NCBI GenBank assembly: GCA_003161575.1
Contig: PMOE01000033.1
Location: 32,620 to 67,329 of the forward strand
Direction: 5' to 3'
Source: Acidimicrobiaceae bacterium
GTDB taxonomy: Bacteria; Actinomycetota; Acidimicrobiia; Acidimicrobiales; RAAP-2
DNA: 34,710 bases
Shown: one piece after another, positions 31,112 through 34,710 of the stretch
Numbering within the stretch: the first letter of the stretch is position 1
How the letters are laid out: every line of letters starts with the position of its first letter
Made by a program: the position numbers and the translations under genes
The notes under the pieces: model-generated
What the model saw: the letters and a program-made list of their open reading frames with translations, nothing else
The model's database searches: none
What the model was told of the DNA's origin: nothing

Positions 31112-31293
31112 GCCGAGTCCACACATGACTTCTTGAACACGTAAACCTCCCCCGGGGGGACGATCATTCTCAATTGCCTCGCGTCCGGCCTCCGGGCGTG
31201 GGCGACTTCTGCACTCAGGTTACACCCTTTCACTGAAGACCCAAGATAGGGATCATAGAATTGGCATTTACCAGGCAATTCGTGAGATCCCAC
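31108..31293 (-). CDS. Small three-cysteine protein upstream of the proteasome-like gene
   Basis: 61 residues from a GTG: PGKCQFYDPYLGSSVKGC, then NLSAEVAHARRPDARQ and VFKKSCVDSA. Three Cys and two His could bind a metal. No family recognised. Its reality rests on the ATGA overlap with the proteasome-like gene, the arrangement of coupled genes in this genome. It could be a cofactor, an inhibitor, or a substrate of the hydrolase. No Shine-Dalgarno is obvious. It is divergent from the RiPP precursor gene, 61 bp away. Confidence 0.5.
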   Translation of the reverse strand: MGSHELPGKCQFYDPYLGSSVKGCNLSAEVAHARRPDARQLRMIVPPGEVYVFKKSCVDSA

Positions 31294-31313
31294 TTTTCGG
31301 CTCTGGCGTCATG

Positions 31314-31345
31314 TAGCATGGAGCACGCGTCTACTTAGAGAGGAG
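31314..31345 (+). promoter_or_regulatory. Candidate -10 box and ribosome site of the RiPP operon
   Basis: TAGCAT (31314-31319) fits TANNNT; the Shine-Dalgarno is AGAGGAG, ending at 31345, 9 nt before the GTG at 31355. The leader would be near 28 nt. No -35 consensus is seen. Confidence 0.4.
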
Positions 31346-31354
31346 AAATCCCAG

Positions 31355-31522
31355 GTGATTGACAATAACATTGACGAGAAAGCTACTGCGGATGACAGCA
31401 TTGATCGAACGTCCAAAATAGAAAGCGTAGCGATACAGCGAATGATTGAGGAGGTTCGCTCGAGTGACTCGATTGGAACTGCGGCGAACTACAACCGGAC
31501 CCACAACAAGCACAATCGCTAG
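31355..31522 (+). CDS. RiPP precursor peptide, three-residue-cyclophane (YhhA-like) type
   Basis: 55 residues from a GTG with a good Shine-Dalgarno. The first 40 are an acidic, helical leader (MIDNNIDEKATADDSIDRT, then IQRMIEEVRSSDS). The end is the core, IGTAANYNRTHNKHNR, closing right after the last Arg. Three aromatic-Asn-basic triads are visible: Tyr46-Asn-Arg48, His50-Asn-Lys52 and His53-Asn-Arg55. In triceptides a radical SAM enzyme joins the aromatic ring of the first residue of such a triad to the beta-carbon of the third. Y,H,H order is what the name YhhA refers to. The radical SAM gene follows immediately and overlaps it. The gene is shorter than common annotation cut-offs and easily missed. 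Confidence 0.85.
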   Translation: MIDNNIDEKATADDSIDRTSKIESVAIQRMIEEVRSSDSIGTAANYNRTHNKHNR

Positions 31523-32696
31523 AACAGGTACAGCGCTTCAAAAAGTTGACACCGTTCTGGTCAAGACGGCCAGTAGGTGCAATCTCAACTGCACCTACTG
31601 CTACGTCTACAACCTTGGAGACGATGGCTGGAAGTCACAACCACGTCGAATGTCATCCGAGGTACTTCAAGCCGTCATCGACCAAGTCGGAGAACTGAGT
31701 CATAGGCAGGATCAGGCGCTCAGCGTCGTTCTGCACGGCGGGGAGCCTTTGTTGCTTGGGTTTGAAGGAATCGAGAGGCTGGTGGAGGGTTTAAAAGCCT
31801 CCCTCCGGGAAGACGCGGGTCTACACATTCAGACCAATGCAGTGCTCCTTTCGAACAAATTCATCGATCTGTTTGCATCCAACGACGTCGGGATCTCGAT
31901 CAGCCTGGACGGAACGGCTGACATTCACGATCGGAATCGCGTTGATCGTCAAGGTCGAGGTTCCTACGATCGCGTCACTGCGGCCATTACACGGCTTCTG
32001 GCTCATCCATCGGGCAACCGTCTGCTGACAGGGTTGCTGGCTGTCGTAGACCCGAGCTCAGATCCCGTCGAGGTGTACGAATCTCTTAAAACCACTGGTG
32101 CACCCAGCTTTGACTTTCTCTACCGTGATGGGAACTACGCCCATCTTCCTTTTGGCAAAGCCCAACCCGAATCGATCGAATTCGGAACTTGGATGGTCAG
32201 ACTCCTCGAGCACTACCTGGCTGACCCCTCTCCGCCCAGAATCCGAGTGATCGACGACATCATCCGGCTCATTCTGGGCGGAAGCGGCCAGAAGGAGGGT
32301 GTTGGCCTGAATGAATTTGGAATTGTCGTTATCGATACCGATGGCAAGATCACGCGCAACGACACTCTGAAGGGTGCATACTCAGGCGGCGACCGCTTCG
32401 TTAGTGAGCCGTCGATTGTCGGCGGGAGGCTCCGGGAGTATCTCAATTCTGCTGAGTTCGTCGAATACTTCAATCTGCAGATTCCCACATCGCCGATATG
32501 CCAGACCTGTCCGGAACTCGGCGTATGTGGTGGGGGCATGCCAGCCCACCGATGGTCCGAGGAGCACGGGTACGCCAACCCCACCGTCTTCTGTGCCGAC
32601 CAGAAGCTACTAATTTCAGCTGCGCGGTCGCGCTTATCGGCCGCAATGAACGGAATGTCGTTCTACGAAGTGCTTGACCGGCAAGTCTCGGCGTGA
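31464..32696 (+). CDS. Radical SAM/SPASM peptide maturase, cyclophane-forming (YhhB-like)
   Basis: About 410 residues. The SAM-cluster motif is CNLNCTYCYVYNLGDDGW (Cys39, Cys43, Cys46), the CX3CX2C with the YVY-GD-W extension seen in FxsB/YhhB-type maturases. VVLHGGEPLLLG and ISISLDGTADIHDRNR continue the barrel. The C-terminal SPASM region has Cys346, Cys349, Cys355 and Cys377 (CQTCPELGVCGGG, then FCADQ) for auxiliary clusters. No start codon exists in frame between the precursor stop and the domain. The best start is the GTG at 31464, with GAGGAGG 9 nt before it, both inside the precursor gene. The enzyme should form Tyr- and His-based cyclophanes on the precursor. Its stop overlaps the next gene by GTGA. 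Confidence 0.9.
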   Translation: MTRLELRRTTTGPTTSTIARTGTALQKVDTVLVKTASRCNLNCTYCYVYNLGDDGWKSQPRRMSSEVLQAVIDQVGELSHRQDQALSVVLHGGEPLLLGFEGIERLVEGLKASLREDAGLHIQTNAVLLSNKFIDLFASNDVGISISLDGTADIHDRNRVDRQGRGSYDRVTAAITRLLAHPSGNRLLTGLLAVVDPSSDPVEVYESLKTTGAPSFDFLYRDGNYAHLPFGKAQPESIEFGTWMVRLLEHYLADPSPPRIRVIDDIIRLILGGSGQKEGVGLNEFGIVVIDTDGKITRNDTLKGAYSGGDRFVSEPSIVGGRLREYLNSAEFVEYFNLQIPTSPICQTCPELGVCGGGMPAHRWSEEHGYANPTVFCADQKLLISAARSRLSAAMNGMSFYEVLDRQVSA

Positions 32697-33310
32697 CCGA
32701 TATCATGCCGTCCACGACCTTGCCGACATGGCCACTGCCAACGCTAAAACAACGGTCAGTCGAGACGAGCCCGTTCCGCTTCGCGACCTTTCTCCGCTGT
32801 CTCAGTCCAGAGCTAGGCGACGCGCTGCTCGCTTGGTTTGAGGGCGATGCACCTTGGCGTCTTACTCGGACCGAGTTTTACGAGCAGTACGAATTCAGCT
32901 GTTGGGATAGTTCCTCGCCCTTAGCCGCATTTCTGACAAGTCGTGAAATTCTGGGAGTCGTGCGTGCTGAGATGACGGAGATTTTCGACCGGAGATTTGA
33001 GGGCGGTGTCGATGTTGTCTGCCACCGGCTGCTACCTACCCAGAAGATCGGCATCCACAACGACTACATACCCGGACAGGAGACCCATCGTCTCACTATT
33101 CAGGTAAATCGTGGTCTAACGGACACTGATGGTGGTGTTCTGATGCTATTTAACGGCAACGATGCGGCCGATATTCACGAGCTTTTACATCCGCTTAGCT
33201 TGAGTGGATTCGCATTCGAAATCTCCGCTGATTCGCATCACGCAGTGTCGCAGGTACACGGGGGAGTGCGATTCAGCGTGATTTACTCCTTAAGAGCACT
33301 AGCCGATTAG
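32693..33310 (+). CDS. 2-oxoglutarate/Fe(II) dioxygenase of the RiPP cluster (YhhC-like)
   Basis: 205 residues of the prolyl-hydroxylase-like double-stranded beta-helix fold. The iron triad and 2-oxoglutarate Arg are readable: IGIHNDYIPGQETHRLT gives His122 and Asp124, ISADSHHAVSQV gives His182 or His183, and GGVRFSVIYSL gives Arg193 eleven residues on. The N-terminal FRFATFLRCLSPELGDALLAWF and WRLTRTEFYEQYEF resemble the dioxygenase reported next to YhhB-type maturases. It would hydroxylate the precursor, before or after cyclophane formation. GTG start, GTGA overlap with the maturase gene. Confidence 0.88.
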   Translation: MTDIMPSTTLPTWPLPTLKQRSVETSPFRFATFLRCLSPELGDALLAWFEGDAPWRLTRTEFYEQYEFSCWDSSSPLAAFLTSREILGVVRAEMTEIFDRRFEGGVDVVCHRLLPTQKIGIHNDYIPGQETHRLTIQVNRGLTDTDGGVLMLFNGNDAADIHELLHPLSLSGFAFEISADSHHAVSQVHGGVRFSVIYSLRALAD

Positions 33311-33314
33311 GTGA

Positions 33315-34115
33315 ATGGAGATCGATCTAAACGATCACGATCAGCTTTGGTTTCCGGGGCTGGCCGAGAGTCTTGTATTGAGGCATGAAGCGACCGCACC
33401 TGGGCAGGGCGATCATCAACAATTTGAACCACATGAGCGGACTCAAGAGCGATCCGATTTTTCCCGTCCAACCTTGCAACTGGGCCAGAACGTCATAGCG
33501 ATTGAATATCCGCAGAGCGCGATAGCGCTCCGGTTTTCAGAGTTGAGTTTTGCAGCGATCGATCCTGAGCGTGCACGCGATCAGCTTCAGGAAGCCGCCG
33601 ATGTGTTGGGAATCGTCGACGGATTAGTCGACACTCTCGGTCTATTGGTGAGAAAGGTCTATCTGCTGGAAGCCCCGGTTGGCTACGACGTGAGCCACAG
33701 TGACCCCGGATTGCCTTTTTCTATATTCCTCTCGCTACCCAAGCTCGGTGAGACTGACGCCGCCCTGCGAGTCGCGGAGGCACTCCTGCATGAAGCCATG
33801 CACCTTCAGCTCACTATGATCGAGCATTGGGTTCCATTGATCACGGACGATCTTCAAGATGGGTACTCACCCTGGAAGCACGAGATTCGACCCGTTGGCG
33901 GACTACTGCATGGACTGTACGTCTTTGCAGTCATTCACCAAACGTGTGGTTTGTTGATGCGTGTCCGAGATGGATTCAGGGGTTACGGCAATACGCGGCG
34001 TTCTGAAATCGAAAATGAAGTCGCAGTTCTGCCGGAACACCCGAGGGGACTTTCCCCGGTTGGCTCAGACGTATGGCATAAGTGCTGGCATTCAGTCCTT
34101 TGTTCGGGCCAATAG
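33315..34115 (+). CDS. HExxH-type putative peptide beta-hydroxylase (alphaKG-HExxH family)
   Basis: 266 residues, starting 5 bp after the dioxygenase stop. The motif is EALLHEAMHLQL (His159-Glu-Ala-Met-His163). Downstream, WKHEIRPVGGLLHGLYVFAVIHQ matches the conserved RP..G.LHG.Y segment of the 'HEXXH motif' RiPP proteins first noted beside FxsB maturases. Relatives were shown to be iron/2-oxoglutarate peptide beta-hydroxylases, not proteases. It would be the second hydroxylase of the cluster, perhaps acting on His or Asn of the core. It is shorter than many relatives, and the end (DVWHKCWHSVLCSGQ) is slightly odd, so a C-terminal frameshift cannot be excluded. Confidence 0.75.
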   Translation: MEIDLNDHDQLWFPGLAESLVLRHEATAPGQGDHQQFEPHERTQERSDFSRPTLQLGQNVIAIEYPQSAIALRFSELSFAAIDPERARDQLQEAADVLGIVDGLVDTLGLLVRKVYLLEAPVGYDVSHSDPGLPFSIFLSLPKLGETDAALRVAEALLHEAMHLQLTMIEHWVPLITDDLQDGYSPWKHEIRPVGGLLHGLYVFAVIHQTCGLLMRVRDGFRGYGNTRRSEIENEVAVLPEHPRGLSPVGSDVWHKCWHSVLCSGQ

Positions 34116-34143
34116 ATCACGATAATCAGGGAGGAGCGCTGTT

Positions 34144-34389
34144 GTGACCCTGCCAGAGAGTTCGTCCTACGAGCTGCAAGCCCTGAAGTTCACTCGGACT
34201 TCGTTTTTCGGTGAACCTTTGAGCCCGAAGCTGACGAGGTGGTTACGGTGTGAGCCTGCTCCCACTTCTAGTTGCCGGAATCACGTCTTGTGCCCAGTAT
34301 GGCCAAGTTCTGCCCGCATCAGCTCTAGAAGGTCAACGCCAGAATCAATAGCGCACTTGCCAGCGTCGATTGCTTCCTGCCGTGCTTGA
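34144..34389 (+). CDS. Short ORF after the RiPP genes, possibly truncated
   Basis: A very good Shine-Dalgarno (GGGAGGAG) precedes the GTG by 8 nt. The first 36 residues (MTLPESSSYELQALKFTRTS, then FFGEPLSPKLTRWLR) look protein-like; the rest is Ser/Arg/Pro-rich and runs antisense to the next small gene. In another frame a hydrophobic peptide, MSLLPLLVAGITSCAQYGQV, starts at 34250. The likely reading is a fifth cluster gene that is broken, or a short peptide. No family recognised. Confidence 0.35.
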   Translation: MTLPESSSYELQALKFTRTSFFGEPLSPKLTRWLRCEPAPTSSCRNHVLCPVWPSSARISSRRSTPESIAHLPASIASCRA

Positions 34390-34475
34390 GCTGCTGCTTC
34401 TTTCGATTTCGGTTCCCACTCGGAGGCAAATGTTTCCATCTGGCGTGCTGTCCCGACTCTAACTAGATATTTCAT
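34281..34475 (-). CDS. Small hypothetical protein
   Basis: 64 residues from the ATG at 34475 (MKYLVRVGTARQMETFASEW, a Lys/Glu/Ala-rich helix, ending HTGHKT). Amphipathic and plausible as a small helical protein. No recognised family, no clear ribosome site, and the frame stays open further upstream. It overlaps the uncertain plus-strand ORF; at most one of the two is likely real in this stretch. Confidence 0.4.
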   Translation of the reverse strand: MKYLVRVGTARQMETFASEWEPKSKEAAAQARQEAIDAGKCAIDSGVDLLELMRAELGHTGHKT

Positions 34476-34534
34476 CACGTCGCTATTGAAGCGACGGATG
34501 CCATGCCCGACTGCTCTGGTGGCATTATCTCCCA

Positions 34535-34710
34535 GTGAGCACCACCTCCCAAGGCCCAGGTTGGTGGATCGCCTCTGACGGCAGGTGGTACCCGCCCGAG
34601 TCACACCCATCTAATCAATCAGCCTTCCCCACCCAGCGCTTCGCCTCGGTGGGTCCAAACGCTCGGTTCCAGCGATTGCGTTGGGGTGGTGTAAATGCTG
34701 ATCGAAAAGG
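34535..34710 (+). CDS. N-terminus of a WWxASDGxWYPPE-motif protein, cut by the window end
   Basis: From a GTG the frame reads STTSQGPGWWIASDGRWYPP, then ESHPSNQSAFPTQRFASVGP, and stays open to the last base (58 full codons). The GPGWW-ASDG-WYPPE-HP signature is frequent at the start of Acidimicrobiia/actinobacterial proteins, often ahead of membrane domains. The function of the missing part is unknown. Confidence 0.65.
   Translation, partial: MSTTSQGPGWWIASDGRWYPPESHPSNQSAFPTQRFASVGPNARFQRLRWGGVNADRK

Larger units (their letters stand above)
27855..34710. mobile_element. tRNA-Val-integrated genomic island, left portion
   Basis: The boundary is the tRNA 3' end, the integrase reads away from it, and composition changes visibly. 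Genes left of the tRNA are strongly GC-rich with G/C third positions, while from about 29800 on A/T-ending codons are frequent. Cargo is a RiPP cluster, a proteasome-like hydrolase unit and small unknown genes. No phage structural or conjugation genes are seen. The right end is outside the window. Confidence 0.75.

Noticed and set aside
31112..31126. The ATG five codons upstream as start of the proteasome-like gene.
   Set aside because: It would bury the catalytic Thr behind MCGLGM unless cleaved, and ignores the ATGA junction; kept only as an alternative (a propeptide of five residues).
27887..34710. A second copy of the tRNA-Val 3' end (attR), CRISPR arrays, transposases or conjugation genes on the island.
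   Set aside because: Read through on both strands; none found in this window.

Overview
The window is high-GC DNA from an actinobacterium, most likely of the class Acidimicrobiia. The support is a secreted glycosidase carrying a GGYWLVAADGGVFAYGDA-type repeat, a right-edge protein opening with a WWIASDGRWYPPE motif, a mycothiol-amidase-like deacetylase, MurT/GatD, and many start codons lying 6-7 nt after a TANNNT box (leaderless transcription). I infer the class from protein style; there is no 16S gene here.

Left part (1-7500, mostly minus strand): a phosphotransferase/acyl-CoA dehydrogenase pair, an M20 peptidase, TldD and TldE, and a Gfo/Idh/MocA oxidoreductase. Middle part (7600-16100): a membrane O-acyltransferase with an SGNH domain, glutamate decarboxylase, a PIG-L deacetylase, a secreted GH43-like protein with a six-unit repeat domain, a GNAT acetyltransferase and a LysR regulator. 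At 16343-19787 a tightly overlapped operon joins a HAD-PlsC fusion to MurT and GatD (lipid II amidation). At 19878-26165 a four-gene minus-strand operon, every junction an ATGA overlap, encodes a fatty acyl-CoA reductase-HAD fusion, a zinc alcohol dehydrogenase, a LarA-like protein and an acyltransferase. A divergent TetR gene is separated from it by 46 bp holding two copies of a palindromic operator. A membrane protein follows.

At 27810 a tRNA-Val(CAC) gene marks the left edge of an integrated element. A tyrosine integrase starts 75 bp after the tRNA, and base composition falls to the right of it. The element carries a possible excisionase relic, a Panacea-like small protein, a two-gene unit made of a small Cys protein and a stand-alone proteasome-beta-like Ntn hydrolase (Thr1/Asp17/Lys33 spacing intact), and, divergently, a compact RiPP cluster.

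The RiPP cluster is the most exciting part. A 55-residue precursor, too short to be obvious as a gene, ends in three aromatic-Asn-basic triads (YNR, HNK, HNR). It is followed by a radical SAM/SPASM maturase whose likely start lies inside the precursor gene, a 2-oxoglutarate/Fe(II) dioxygenase, and a HExxH protein resembling the peptide beta-hydroxylase family. This matches the YhhABC type of three-residue cyclophane peptides ('triceptides'), with an extra oxygenase and a divergently encoded proteasome-like hydrolase that could be its peptidase. The right end of the element and its second attachment site lie outside the window.
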